Source: Salminus brasiliensis
Lineage: Eukaryota > Chordata > Actinopteri > Characiformes > Bryconidae
Assembly (NCBI RefSeq): GCF_030463535.1
Contig: NC_132878.1
Coordinates: forward strand, 86,961,355-87,025,354
Direction of reading: 5' to 3'
Length of the DNA: 64,000 nucleotides
Position numbers and translations under genes: made by a program. The notes beneath the pieces are model-generated. The model did not search any database. It had not been told where the DNA came from and saw nothing but the letters and a program-made list of their open reading frames with translations. Positions 11,000 through 22,479 of this stretch are shown here, one piece after another (position 1 is the first letter of the stretch; each line of letters opens with the position of its first letter).

Positions 11000-11578
11000 C
11001 CTAAGCGGATTGAATCTTGTTTAGGGAAAGCAGCTGGATTAATAAGGAGGATAAAAGAGATAGTAGCATCGACGAGACTGCGCCAACGAGGGGGATTTGA
11101 GGCCGGGGGGCTCAGTAATGAGGAAGGCTAAACCAATCGGCTCAGGGAGAGATTTGTACCACGTCTAACGGTGTTTAGGCAAAGCAGTGTAAGCTCTGTG
11201 AGAAAAGAAAGAGGTGTAGTCTGGAGCAGTGATTTAACCTCGGCTAATTATGAAATAGTGCAGATATGTTGGTTGTGTGTTTTGTTAAACCTTAGTTTTA
11301 CTCATGTCCTCCCCCTCTCTCATTGCACAATTCCCTCCCCCTCCCCACGTCAGATGATGACTGACACACTGGGGTCCCAATGAGAGGCGTGTTTACAATC
11401 TCCTTCAGTGGCTTATTTACTAGCTCCAGGACCATTAGCCTAGCCTCCTCGCTAATACAGCCTCATTAGTACCGTGTATGACATATGAGCTAGATTTAAC
11501 CCAGCCAGCTCCCCAAATCAGATATTACACTACTCCTGCTACTAGATCATCTATAGCCTAGTTACTGATCATCTTGAT
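11000..11578. other. frrs1l upstream region; no gene seen
   Basis: GC-richer near 11.08-11.12 kb, then pyrimidine-rich tracts around 11.30-11.36 kb. It should contain the frrs1l promoter on the minus strand. No TATA box or transcription start could be fixed. Confidence 0.4.
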
Positions 11579-12078
11579 ACACCATGTGTCACAGGTGTCC
11601 AATTGTTTGTGGACACCCATTCTAATGAATGCATTCAGCTGTTTTAAGTTGCACCAGTGGGACAAAGCTTTGGGACACCTGATCATTTATTGTTTCTTCT
11701 GAAATCAGGGATATTAAAGAGTAATTAAGATTTTATCCTGATACTGTCCAGGGAAGGCCTTTTCTAGTTTTTGTAGCATTGCTGTGAGGATTTGATTGCA
11801 TATAGCAACAAGAGCATTAGTGAGATCAAAATGCTGGATGATCCCCACCCCACCTCATCATCCCCAACTCCCCAACCCATCCCAGAAGTATTGGATGGAT
11901 CAACACAGTTCCACTGCTCCACATTTCAATGCTGATGGGCTTCATATACCTTTCTCTTCTTCAAAAAACCCTCTCTACAGGGACATGACAAGCTGCATGT
12001 GGTGGAGCATCAAGTAGCAAGAATGCATTCATTGCATTGCAAAAGGGATGTCCACAAACATCTGGACATATAGTGTAT
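11579..12078. mobile_element. Mariner-type MITE 'G' in frrs1l upstream DNA
   Basis: Starts ACACCATGTGTCACAGGTGT and GTTTGTGGACACC, ends GATGTCCACAAACATCTGGACATATAGTG in pieces. Internal match to 13910-14225 in the opposite orientation (CAACTCATCC/CCACCTCATCC motif region). Confidence 0.6.
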
Positions 12079-12224
12079 ATTATTTAAAGTTTTTAGCATT
12101 ATTAATTGTGTAATTGTCACACTGATGTTGCAGATGTCTTAAAAACTCTTAAAAATGTGTATTACATATGATACACATCAAAGGGTTTTATGGCATATAA
12201 GAAGGTAAAATGCATAAGATATAA

Positions 12225-12625
12225 GCCTTAGTACAACTGGCTTCTCTACGCTGGCTTCCTGTAGCTGCTGCCCGCATCAGATTCAAAACCCTGACACTGG
12301 CCTACAAAGCCAAGAATGGACCAGCCCCTCCGTACTTGATGGCAATGGTCAAAAGCTGATCAGTACCAAGAGCCCTTTGAGCTTCAAGTACGGCTCGGCT
12401 CGACCCAACATCCATTAAGATCCATGGAAGACAAGCGTCCAGGCTTTTTTCTGTCCTGGCACCAAAGTGGTTGGACGGATTTCCCCTTCCTCTTCAAACG
12501 CAGACTACAGACCCTTCTCTTCCAAAAGTACCTGGGCAAAGTGTAGTGTCGTGTCTTGCCTATACAAACTAGCTAAGGGTATTTTCTGAGTAAACAGTGA
12601 AGCACTTTTGTAAGCTAAGTTTGCA
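12225..12625 (+). mobile_element. LINE fragment (L2/CR1/Rex-like): reverse transcriptase C-terminus and 3' UTR
   Basis: One frame reads LASLRWLPVAAARIRFKTLT then LAYKAKNGPAPPYL, the well-known C-terminal block of vertebrate L2/CR1-type reverse transcriptases. It degrades downstream. The 3' UTR (TATACAAACTAGCTAAGG, TTTTCTGAGTAAACAGTGAA) recurs at 33888-33990, where it runs into the GTCACTCTGGAGGAGAGTGT stem-loop tail. Clearly 5'-truncated and inactive. Confidence 0.75.
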
Positions 12626-12629
12626 AATA

Positions 12630-13905
12630 TTTATACACCTTTTATTATATAAAAAAACATTTACTAGCCTTTATTGGTCCAAACTAGAGCCAAAAAGTTG
12701 AAAGTGTGCTTTACTTACCATATAAATATTTAATAACAGTATTTTACGCAACAGAGAGCTGTATAGATGCAGATGTTGCTTAAGGATACCTCATCAATGA
12801 ATATGCTCTTATCTATTTGTAACCTACAGTGTTTACAATGAGAGCCAACAGTCCTATTATAAACACATGCAGGCCACATACTATCCTTGCAACCTAATTG
12901 ATATAGTATAGGAATAGTTTCAATGCTGTGGAAAATGGATGGAAAGTATTTGTGTCCTTTTAGATTCATTGAAGTATTTTTGATGACACTACAGGTAGGA
13001 CTATTCATATCACACAGCAATGAAATCAGTGTAGACCAGTGTAAAATCAATGTAAAAAGCTGATGAAGGCAAGATGGCAGGATTAAAAAGAGGAACTTAT
13101 TACAGTAACAGGTAGACAGGTAGAGGTAGGGTTCCCATAGCTCTCTGTACTCTCATGTTAATTGACCACAGAGCCCATGGTAAACAAACAGGAGTTAATA
13201 CGGGTGATTGAAAACCACCACAGGCGAAAGTTCCTTATTAGGCTTGACACCACCAACAAAATGACAGCCAATGCTCAGAGGTTTACTGCTTCTGGTAATC
13301 GTTCAGAAAGGTGGAAGCTTCAGTTAAGCCATGCCATGATTTTAGTGGTTCTTAGGGAGTTTATTGATCACTTGCCAAGATATAGGATTGATCTGCATTT
13401 GGCAAATATGGATAAAACATGGCAAATATATTCACAATATGGGAATTGTGGCCCAATGCGCACATATTTGTCTTATCCAGCAAGGTCAAATGTTTAAAAC
13501 CATTAGTGAACAGATTCTCTGTTAGTCATGTTAAATATTTTGCATCTTATTTTCTGTCCACTTTTGTCGGCTATTTAATGTTTGGGCGGCTTCTATGTTC
13601 CTGTGTGTTTCTCTGGAGGCTTTGCCTTTTGCCAGGCTGCCAAATAAGAAGCAATTCTTAATGACTTTGCCTGGTTAAAAAGGTTAAATAAAACAAAAAC
13701 GATATACTTTTCTAAAATAATACAGTTTAATACATGATTCATTGGCAATTATTTTATAACCATCTAATAATCTGAGTGAAAAGCCTCTGATGAGTAGACC
13801 AGATTCACCAGACCATCATCTGAACACAAGCTTCAATGGAAAAGATGCTGCTTTGTCACAAAAAAACAAATAATTGGAATCTGTTACTCAGTTTTCTGCC
13901 GGACA
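12630..13905. other. No gene seen; repeat tail at 13.56-13.70 kb
   Basis: A 111-codon open frame at 13162-13497 has no recognisable motif. 13560-13700 ends in GCCTGGTTAAAAAGGTTAAA, a tail typical of dispersed fish repeats. Confidence 0.45.
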
Positions 13906-13909
13906 CAGT

Positions 13910-14225
13910 AGGGGGCACTAGAAAATTCAGGGGTCCAGTACAACCCCATCATTAAGATGTGTAGCAGTGGAACTGTGTTCTCTGGAATAATGGTACTCCA
14001 TCCAGTATTTTAGGATGAGTTGGGGATGAGGTGGTGTGGTGATCATCCAACATCCTGACCTCACTAAAGCTCTTGTCGCTGAATGCAGTCAAATTCTCCC
14101 AGCGATGCTCCAAAATCTAGTAGAAAGCCTTCTTCCCTGGACAGTAGGAACAGTTACTCCAACACTTTTTAATACCTTCTATTTCATTTATAATTCATGC
14201 ACAGGTGTCTCAATACTTTTAAAGG
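13910..14225. mobile_element. Mariner-type MITE 'G', inverted relative to 11.6 kb
   Basis: Contains GGATGAGTTGGGGATGAGGT, GCTGAATGCAGTCAAATTCT and ends AGGTGTCTCAATACTTTTAA, all shared with other G copies. Confidence 0.6.
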
Positions 14226-14237
14226 TGAAGGTGCACG

Positions 14238-14306
14238 TATTTGTCACTGAACAGTGTACAGTGTACAGCGAAATGTGTCCTCCGCATTTAACCCATCTGG
14301 TAGTGA

Positions 14307-14358
<52 letters not shown>

Positions 14359-14517
14359 AGAGCGGTGGGCAGCCAACTCCAGCGCCCGGGGAGCAGAGAG
14401 GGTAAAGGGCCTTGCTCAAGGGCCCAACAGTGGCAGCTTGCCGAGCCCGGGAATCGAACCCACAACCCTGTTATCAATATCCCGCCGCTCTAACCGCTGA
14501 GCCACCACTGCCCCCAA
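14238..14517 (-). mobile_element. tRNA-derived SINE ('SINE-A') with internal (CA)n, copy 1
   Basis: Minus-strand head GGTGGCTCAGCGGTTAGAGC (A-box-like) and GTGGGTTCGATTCCCGGGCT (B-box-like), then a conserved body (GGGCCCTTGAGCAAGGCCC). A (CA)23 stretch sits at 14311-14356, and the 3' part is AGATGGGTTAAATGCGGAGG. Copy 2 is at 33000-33275 on the plus strand. Confidence 0.8.
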
Positions 14518-14524
14518 TATAGCA

Positions 14525-15650
14525 ATATTTTGCCAATATAGTGTCTCTAGATAGCAAATATCTACTGATACCAATATGATTTTAATGATATTGAGCATCT
14601 CTAATTGGAGTTTCTTTCTTCTATAGCCTCTAAGAAAGGGTCAGCATGGAAGAACGGTTCAAGATCAGGTGGGATTGCAGACATGGACACTGCCCACATT
14701 TATAAGTCCACCTATTAACCTCTTAAAAGCTGTGGCTGTTTTTATAGAAGTGAGAAACTCAAGTAAGTAGTGTAGTAGGTTTATATTAGTGGTGTCAATC
14801 GATCAAAAAGTGAATCACAACAATATTCATTATATATTAATTATGTATTATATATTGATTAATTAATCACAAGTTTAAATGCTAGCTAGAAGGTCCTTGA
14901 ATTTATGGGCGGGAAAACAAATAGCTAAATGAGTGGTATGCCTTATAAACTGGCTAGAGGATTTCAGAAGATTTTTGTTCTTATAATATCTCTTAAATAT
15001 CTTTTAAGATCTTTAGCCTTAAACAGGACAAAGCTCGGACACAGAAGCTTTAACAGAGAAAATGCTTCAGTGACTTTTTAAGAGATAAATGGATGATCAG
15101 TCATTGGGCTGGATTAAGCTAAAAGCTAAGAGAGGAGCAGCTGTGTGTGTGTGTGTGTGATAGAGAGAGGGAAAGAAAGAAATTAGGGATTTAATTAAAT
15201 TTAAATTAATTTAAATAATTGAATTTTATATTTCAGCATAAACAAAGTGTAACCTACTGCTCTTTAGAGAGATTGACCTACGGTAGGAAATTGGTAAGAT
15301 GGTCAAATTTGGTAAGATGATTAATTTGGGTTAAAGAATTTGGGTTAAAGGTTCAAACGTTAACGTTGACAGCAGTAGTTATATAGTAGTAGCAGCAGTA
15401 ATATACCTGTCTACTGCAGACTAGTCACTAGATGGCAGTGTTGGTTCAGCAGCTGGGTGATGCCCTCCTTTGTCTTTAAGTTGCATTTCATCACTATAGT
15501 GAGAAAGCCAACTCTTATTGTCAGTACAGAAATAAAATATCTGGGACCTTGATAAAATATAATAAGCCCTAAAGGAACACCAATGTCCATTTCATACAAG
15601 AAAAGTAAATAAAAAACATACTAACTATAAATATAAAAAAAAACTCATTC
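14525..15650. other. No gene seen
   Basis: AT-rich, stop-dense on all frames. Short (TG)n at 15139-15158. Confidence 0.45.
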
Positions 15651-15654
15651 ACTG

Positions 15655-15945
15655 AATGGCCAAAATATTGGTATACCATTACACCTACTTTACACCTACA
15701 GGAGCTTTTATGACCATTATAAATCCATAGCCATTAATATAGAGTTGGTCTCCATATCTGTCACTTCGTGGCTCAGCTGCTGTGGTTCCTAAACGCTTCC
15801 ACTTTTCAATAATACCCCTCACAGTTGATGGTTGATTTCTAGGAGGGAAGAAATTTCACCAGCTGACTTGTTGCAACAGTGAATGAAACACCCAAATTCA
15901 ATGACTAATAGGTGTCCCAATACTTTTGTCAACGTAGTGTATTTA
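15655..15945 (-). mobile_element. Tc1/mariner relic, inverted
   Basis: Minus strand carries CTGTGAGGGGTATTATTGAA then AAGTGGAAGCGTTTAGGAAC, the region before the transposase catalytic domain that is also present at 40940-40990. End motif GTGTCCCAATACTTTTGTCA. Confidence 0.65.
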
Positions 15946-16569
15946 AGGAAAGGCATGAATCAAAAGAGAAGGAGCTCAGCCTGGCCGATAAACTCAGTAA
16001 AGCCACCAGTAAAATATGGTTTGCGTTGTGGGTTGGTGTTTTTAGAGACTCTCAAACTGGCCAAAACCTACATAGCTAACAATAGGCCTCATTCAGCAAT
16101 ATCTTCCTAAGAACTTTCTTAAATTAGTTCTTGAGAAAAGGCCTAACAGAAAGTGTATGTCAGACTCAGGATGTGTTTTTAAACCACATAATTGTTTACA
16201 GCTCTGCTCTTATAATGATGGATCCCATTGTCTGTGCGAATTGTCTAAATCCGTTATAGGACTGCATTGATAAATGTCTGAATCTTCGTGGAAATTGCGT
16301 CAGTGGGTTTAAAGGCCCAAAAATGACACACAGCCAGCACAACTGCCTTAAATCATATATGCAAACACATTTTTTTTACTAAGAGCTTGGCGTACATCAG
16401 ATCTGTGTAGATTTGTGTCTTTAACAGAAAGCCATTTTTACTGATGCTCTGATCCCAGGTTGTGATATAGCTGTGTGTGATGGCTCCATCAAGCAAGAAC
16501 CAGCATATCCACTCTTACACTGTAGCCTATTTTATTGAGACAGAATGGACCAGATGTTCTATGTTCTAG

Positions 16570-17770
16570 ATGCCTAGTTCAAATCCTGGTCATGCTGCTA
16601 GTCATCGGCAGCCGGGCCCTGAGAGAGCACAATTGGTCTTGCTCTCTCCATGGTGGGTAGATGGCGCTTTCTCCCCACAGTGCTGGCCGGTGCCGATGCG
16701 TCAGAGCCAATGTAAGTTTTCAGTGCTTTCCTCTCAATCTTTAAATCTAAGCTGAAAACTTTTGGTAATTAATGTTTCTTAGATAAGGGCTGCAGGTCCA
16801 GGGGTTCGCAGACCCAGGGAATTGTAGTACACTGATATGCTGGAGCTGTCGTCTCGCTGCTTACACGCGATCACTCAGGTTTGTTGACGGTGGAGCAGAT
16901 AGATGCTGGTGTTCTCAGGGTGCTCCCGTGTCCGTATTACCTTCTGGCTCTCTCCTTTTAATTATGCTGTGATAATCAGACCTGCCGGAGTCTTCAGACA
17001 TACCCAGATGCTGATTCTCAACATTCTCTGCACTCCATAAAATTAAAAATAAAATAAATCTTTTCTCTCTTTACCTTCTTCGAGTAAATGGCCACCCAGC
17101 CCGACCTGCTGGAAGATTGCCCGCTGAGGTCCCCTCTACCTGCGTCTAACCAGCTGCCACCTACCAGTCCGGCCAGCGGGTTCCCCCCCAACCCGCCACC
17201 ACCCATGGCTCACCCGCCTGCCGCTGCTGCCTGTTTGGTGGCCGTGCTGAAACCTAGATGGACTCGTGTCTGTCTGTCACTATTAATATCACCACTATCA
17301 ACTTTCTGTTGTATCTGCTTTGGTAATTTTTATCATTAATGTTTAAATAGTTCTGACCAGAGGAGGATGGGTCCCCCTTGTGAGTCTTGGTTCCTCCCAA
17401 GGTTTCTTCCTCCAGCTCTGAGGGAGTTTTTCCTTGCCACTGTCGCCGTTGGCTTGCTCACGGGGGTCTTTGACGCTTCATGTTATTTCTTCTTTCTTCT
17501 CTGTCTCTGTCCTTTATTAAGTACTAATTATGTAAAGCTGCTTTGTGACGACAACAGTTGTAAAAAGCTATACAAATAAATTTGACTTGACTTGACTTGA
17601 CTCTAAACACGTTGGTACTCAGACAATGAATTGGTGGCAGCTCGAAAAAAGTGGCGATGGCTGCGCACATGTCGGAGGAGGCGTCTGCCGGTCTTCACCC
17701 TCCCAGTGTTGGGAATATGGCATGTGATAGGGGGAGAATATGTATGTGTTGGGAGAAACTGGGAAACAGA
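16570..17770 (+). mobile_element. SINE-C copy split by a LINE insertion
   Basis: The SINE-C 5' half (CAGCCGGGCC, GAGAGAGCACAATTGGTC) lies at 16570-16735. Its 3' half (GGTGGCAGCTCGAAAAAAGT, GGCATGTGATAGGGGGAGA) lies at 17625-17770. Compare the uninterrupted copy at 27725-28060. The LINE tail element between them is listed separately. Confidence 0.6.
16736..17610 (+). mobile_element. 5'-truncated LINE tail ('D'), longest copy
   Basis: Ends in TTTGTGACGACAACAGTTGT, AAAAAGCTATACAAATAAAT and the short tandem tail (TTGAC)n, the signature of L2/CR1-type non-LTR elements. Shorter copies with the same 3' end and different 5' ends are at 29555-30080 and 36216-36870, and a diverged tail is at 33721-33880. 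An 83-codon open frame (MATQPDLLEDCPLRSPLPAS...) sits after an acceptor-like TTTACCTTCTTCGAG in this copy. Confidence 0.7.
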
Positions 17771-17774
17771 ATTA

Positions 17775-19801
17775 TGAATTTCCTATGACACTTCAGCCAT
17801 AATTCTGTGATTGTTATTTTTTCATTTTTTCCACATCATTTGTACCTGCCATCAGACTTTTATATCCAACTTTGAGATGTTTCAAACATTTTCAGTCTTT
17901 CTTTTACTTTGACCTCTAAGACCTTGAGGCATTTGGTTGGTTGGAGGTTTTCCTTCTCCTGTAAAGTTGGCAGTTTGGAGGTCTGAGGTTTTGACTCTGA
18001 TGTCTATAATGCAGACAGAAATATGAAGGCAAGAATTGTTTAAAATTAAAAATGGAAATGTTTAATAAAAATTATAATATGGACCATTTACCAGTACAGC
18101 ATAAATGTCCTGTGTGAGTGTAGTGTAGAGTTTTGTGAATGGACTTGAGACTGAACTGAAGGCAGATTTCTCTAATCTGAGTTAAATAGAACTGAACAAA
18201 ATTCAGTCAAATTGGGAAAAAAGAGAATAGCTATTTGCATATCTTCACTGCAGCAGATCCTGCGTTTAAATTGTGATGCTGATGATAAAATCAGAACAAA
18301 AACATTGTATCTGACATTACAAAAGAATGCACGTTCACTACATGTGAAATGGGAGAGGTCAGCCCACAATTCCCATATCTGTGCACTCCCATTTTTAATG
18401 GATGGTTGGTTGAAGAACTATTGCGGTGCATTGATGTGCAGATGAAAAACCTTCACATGATGTATAGGTTCCAAGCCAGGAACCATTTGGGAATGTCCAT
18501 CCATTCATCCATCCATCCATCCATCCATCTTCTTATATGCTTTTCACTGGTCAGGTTTGAGGTGGGTCTGGAGCTTAGTAGGCTTACTAAGGTAGAAACA
18601 GCTCCTGAACAGAGTGCCAGACCATCATTTGAGAACATTTGTACTTTTAAAAATGACGTTTTAAAATGTTTAAGAATGTAGATGATACACTTCCATTAAT
18701 TTATACAAAGATACAAATTAAAATGTATCTGAAAAGTGTACCATCCACCCATCGTCAGCACCGATGGGTCTGGAGCCTACCTGGAGTTAGTGGGTGCAAG
18801 GCAAGAGACACCAGTCCATTGCAGGGCACTGCACACAAGCATTCAGTCACACACTCCTTTATACAATTTAGCATAGCCAATTCACCTACTGTGTGTATTT
18901 CTTGAGTCCCTGGAACCCCGTATGGACATGGGGAAAACACACCGAACTCCTCAAAGACAGTAACTGGAGCAAGAATCAAACCTACAACTCTAGGCCTCTG
19001 GAGATGTATGGCACATTTACTACCTGTGAGGCCACCATGCTGCTCTTAATGCATTTCATTTATGAAAATTAATGAGGAAAAAGTATATGAAGCATACGTT
19101 TAGATTAATTTGTGTGTGGGGGGGGCCCCTCTGTATTAAACAGTAATGCAAAATAGATGAATAAATAAATAACTCATGGATAATCATAGATCTTTGGACC
19201 CCACTGTATGTATAATGAAAAAATTCCCCTCTGAGTTAACAGTCTATTCCACAAGAGTCACTGAAACCCCAGCAGATCCAAAAGTCTCACAGCGCTGAAG
19301 ACCGCTGGAACTGAGTTTACTTAAAAATGGGATAAAGGGCATGAAAAATGGTCAGAAACCCTCTTTCACACTTGACCCTAAAACCTCTCTCCTTCTAACC
19401 TCTTCTGCCCAAACCCAAGCGCAGCGGAATCAATCCCTCTCATTCTCACTGGACATGGCTAATTAACCATTGCTAAGCAGGGCTATTAAAGTCTACTTAA
19501 ACTCTGACCATCTGTAATAGCCTCGGCCTATCACCAGCCACACACACAGATCTAATAGCTTTACCCAATTACCACTGAAGCGCTGGGGGAGAGAGGACGA
19601 TGAGATCCACTAACCTGGTAATGAAGAACCTACGGCATACCTGTCTTATCTTAATAACCTTATATACACACACACACAGTCTCACAGACATATGCACACA
19701 CACACATACACACACCAATCTGCTAAATGTCAATTGTGTTTCTTCTGGGAGAGTGTGTGAGTGGCAAGTAGACAATGGCCGGAGGTTCCATTCACAAACT
19801 T

Positions 19802-19845
<44 letters not shown>

Positions 19846-20285
19846 ATGTGCTTCAATACATCCTCATGACCAGCAGCATGTTTACAGCGTGCTCCATTTA
19901 CACAGCCTATTTGCTTTAAAGGCCCAATCAGGATTATTTTAAAGCTAAATTGAATGCAAATAACATGCAAATCAATGAAGCTCACTAAGTTTATATAACA
20001 GACCAATTTGCTTTATGCTGAAAAAAAAATATTATTATAAATTACATTATTATAACTGAAATGAACTTGATATACTTTTTTGCATGTATTATACAACAAT
20101 GGCCAATAAACAAACACAAAAACATACAGAAAACACTTAAGCTGGAATATGTTCACAACCAAATTGAGATTCTGCAACAGTTTACAATTGCAGTTCTCAT
20201 GTTCTACCTTCAGCACCTTCACCTACCTAAGCAATTTGCTGAAATTTAACCCTAAAGACAGATTTCTTTCCATTTAGAGCAGCAT
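17775..20285. other. No gene seen; candidate regulatory island 19.37-19.60 kb and microsatellites
   Basis: (TCCA)n at 18500-18530, imperfect (CA)n at 19664-19714 and a pure (GA)n at 19807-19841. 19370-19600 is low in repeats and of balanced base composition (CATGGCTAATTAACCATTGC), which sets it apart from the surrounding AT-rich DNA. Confidence 0.4.
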
Positions 20286-20289
20286 TATG

Positions 20290-20645
20290 CGTAAATTGGT
20301 ATTTCTTGCTCCTGGGCTCCCCTACAGTCGGGAAGTGTAATTTGCACTTCATGAGTCATCACTATAGGACACGTTTTTCTGGACGAGCTGAGAGCATTTG
20401 GACTGAGGTGGTGGAGTAATATTGCAGGGTTTTACACGAATATGGCTTGGGGTGTGCAGTGTTATGCGGTTCTCGCAAGCCTTGGCTTGCACACTTCACC
20501 AAAGTTACATAATGCAGTGTGCTAAACCCATGATTAGCAATGATAGCTGCACTAATCTCCCTATTCTCCCAGGTCAGTGGAGCATCACTGTGTTTTTAAT
20601 GCTGTTATTTTAAGGTCAAAAATCTACATAATGCTGCTTTAAACA
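20290..20645 (+). repeat. Dispersed repeat 'J'
   Basis: Starts near TTCTTGCTCCTGGGCTCCCC and ends CATAATGCTGCTTTAAACAG. Homologous to 39690-39910 (+) and 52815-53285 (-). Class not assigned. Confidence 0.6.
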
Positions 20646-20716
20646 GTTGTATATGCTGTTGTAGCTAAGTAGGAGTGTATCATCATGCTCCACCCAATGA
20701 TTGTAAAAATCATACA

Positions 20717-21195
20717 CACCAATCAGTCATAACATTGAAACTACCTGTGTTATAACACCTGCTTGTTGAAACATCTCTGACCCATTGATGGTGCCCTGTG
20801 GTATCTGGACACCTTCATCCTTTAGCAAGTTGTAAGTTTTGAGGTATGTTCGGTTGTGCTTCCTTGGGCACCTTCTGGTAGATACTGACCACTGCATACC
20901 AGGAACACATCACAAGACCCGCCTGATGTTTTTGGACCCAGTTGTCTAGTCATCACAATTTAATTCTTGTCAAAGTGGCTCAGATTCTAACGATTGACCA
21001 TTTTTCCATGCTTCCATCATCTTCAAGAACTGACTGCCAACCCTGGACGGACAGACGCCACCAGATAATAGATGTTCTTCACATTGCTCGCTCTGGTTCA
21101 TACAACTGTTTGGATTCTTGTTACAGTGGAGGCATTCGAGGGGAACTGGAGCTCCACTTCACTGTTGCTTTTGTTAGTTTGCTGCTGGTTCATTG
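20717..21195 (+). repeat. Dispersed repeat 'F', uninterrupted copy
   Basis: Starts ACCAATCAGTCATAACATTG; contains GGTAGATACTGACCACTGCA and CTTCAAGAACTGACTGC, shared with the copies near 5.36-6.07, 42.24-42.57 and 61.04-61.51 kb. Confidence 0.65.
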
Positions 21196-22417
21196 ATCCA
21201 AAGGTCTATCATGAGCACTGTCCAGTGTAGTCTATGCTCTTAAAAATTAAGGTGCTCCAAATGGTTCTTTGAGTTTAGGTCACTCTAGGTAATAGAGTAA
21301 GGTAATAGAGTAATACGACCTAAGAATTCCTAAGAATTGTTGGTATATAAGTCTTGTTTGTAATAGAGATGGGTGAGGGTGAAGAACCTTTACACTGGAA
21401 AGGGGTCTTCACACTCACACATCTCTGTTACAAACATGGGACCTGATTTACCAACAATTCTTAGAAATTCCTAGGTCTTCCTAGAACCCACTTACCCAGT
21501 TTTCACTAAGGTTTCTTTTTTGGGCTCTGTTATGAGGACACTGAGATCCACCATTCTAAGAGCAGAGCTGTGAACAAGTCTGCGCTTTAAAAAAAACACA
21601 CCATGAATCTTACGTAGACTTTTCTCAGGATTTAATTCACAAACAATTCTTAGAAAGACACTAGTGAATTAAACCCCATGTTCTTTATGGAACCAAGTTT
21701 TCATTTTAGGAGCGTGTACTTTGTACTTATAGCGTATGGCTGATTACACCATAGACAAGGATGTTCACACATGTCCTCATAATTAGAAAAGAAAAGAAAA
21801 CCAGTCGACGCAAAATGCAAGTTCTGAAGCAGCCACCCATTAGCTTCTATTATAGGTAAGTTTTGAGGCAGCTGGTATTCTGTATTCCTTTATTAAATAT
21901 AGACAACCCCTACATAATGACTGTCTGTGGCAAATGGCCACAATATAGATAGAGATAGAGAGCTAGAGCTAGAGATAGATAGAGCCAAAAGATTTGTGGT
22001 TAAAAATCCTGGAGTATCCATTAATAAGAGTTTTAATGCTGACCCGCTGTACACACTGACTACAGGGCATATATACAGTATATAAGGAGGCTCTGGTACC
22101 CTGTTGTCATGTTTAACTGGGACCACTTACGCCTGTTACAACTGTCATCATAAACTATATAAAAGCACTATTTGCTTTGAAGTCAAAATACACACAACTA
22201 TGCACGTGCCTGCAGCCACCGTCACCACCCCCTCCACACACACGCATGGCTTCTGACAATAAAAGGGGGCCTATTGTTCAGTATAGTGAGCGTGTGTGTG
22301 AGGCTTCATCTTCACTTGTCAAAAGTCCTTACAGGCTGACGGCAAAGCAAGCACTGCTGACATACCCATCACTCTTGCTGACATGCTGACACACTCACTC
22401 TCGCTCCCTCTCACATG

Positions 22418-22449
<32 letters not shown>

Positions 22450-22479
22450 TTTTTATACACTGTGAGAACAAAGTCTATA

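Noticed and set aside
13162-13497. 111-codon open frame
   Set aside because: No motif, lies just before a dispersed repeat tail; likely chance or repeat-derived.
14440-14517. tRNA-like sequence
   Set aside because: A and B boxes belong to SINE-A; no cloverleaf or mature tRNA ends.
19600-20006. Frames on both strands rich in Thr/His or Arg/Glu repeats
   Set aside because: Direct translation of (CA)n and (GA)n microsatellites.
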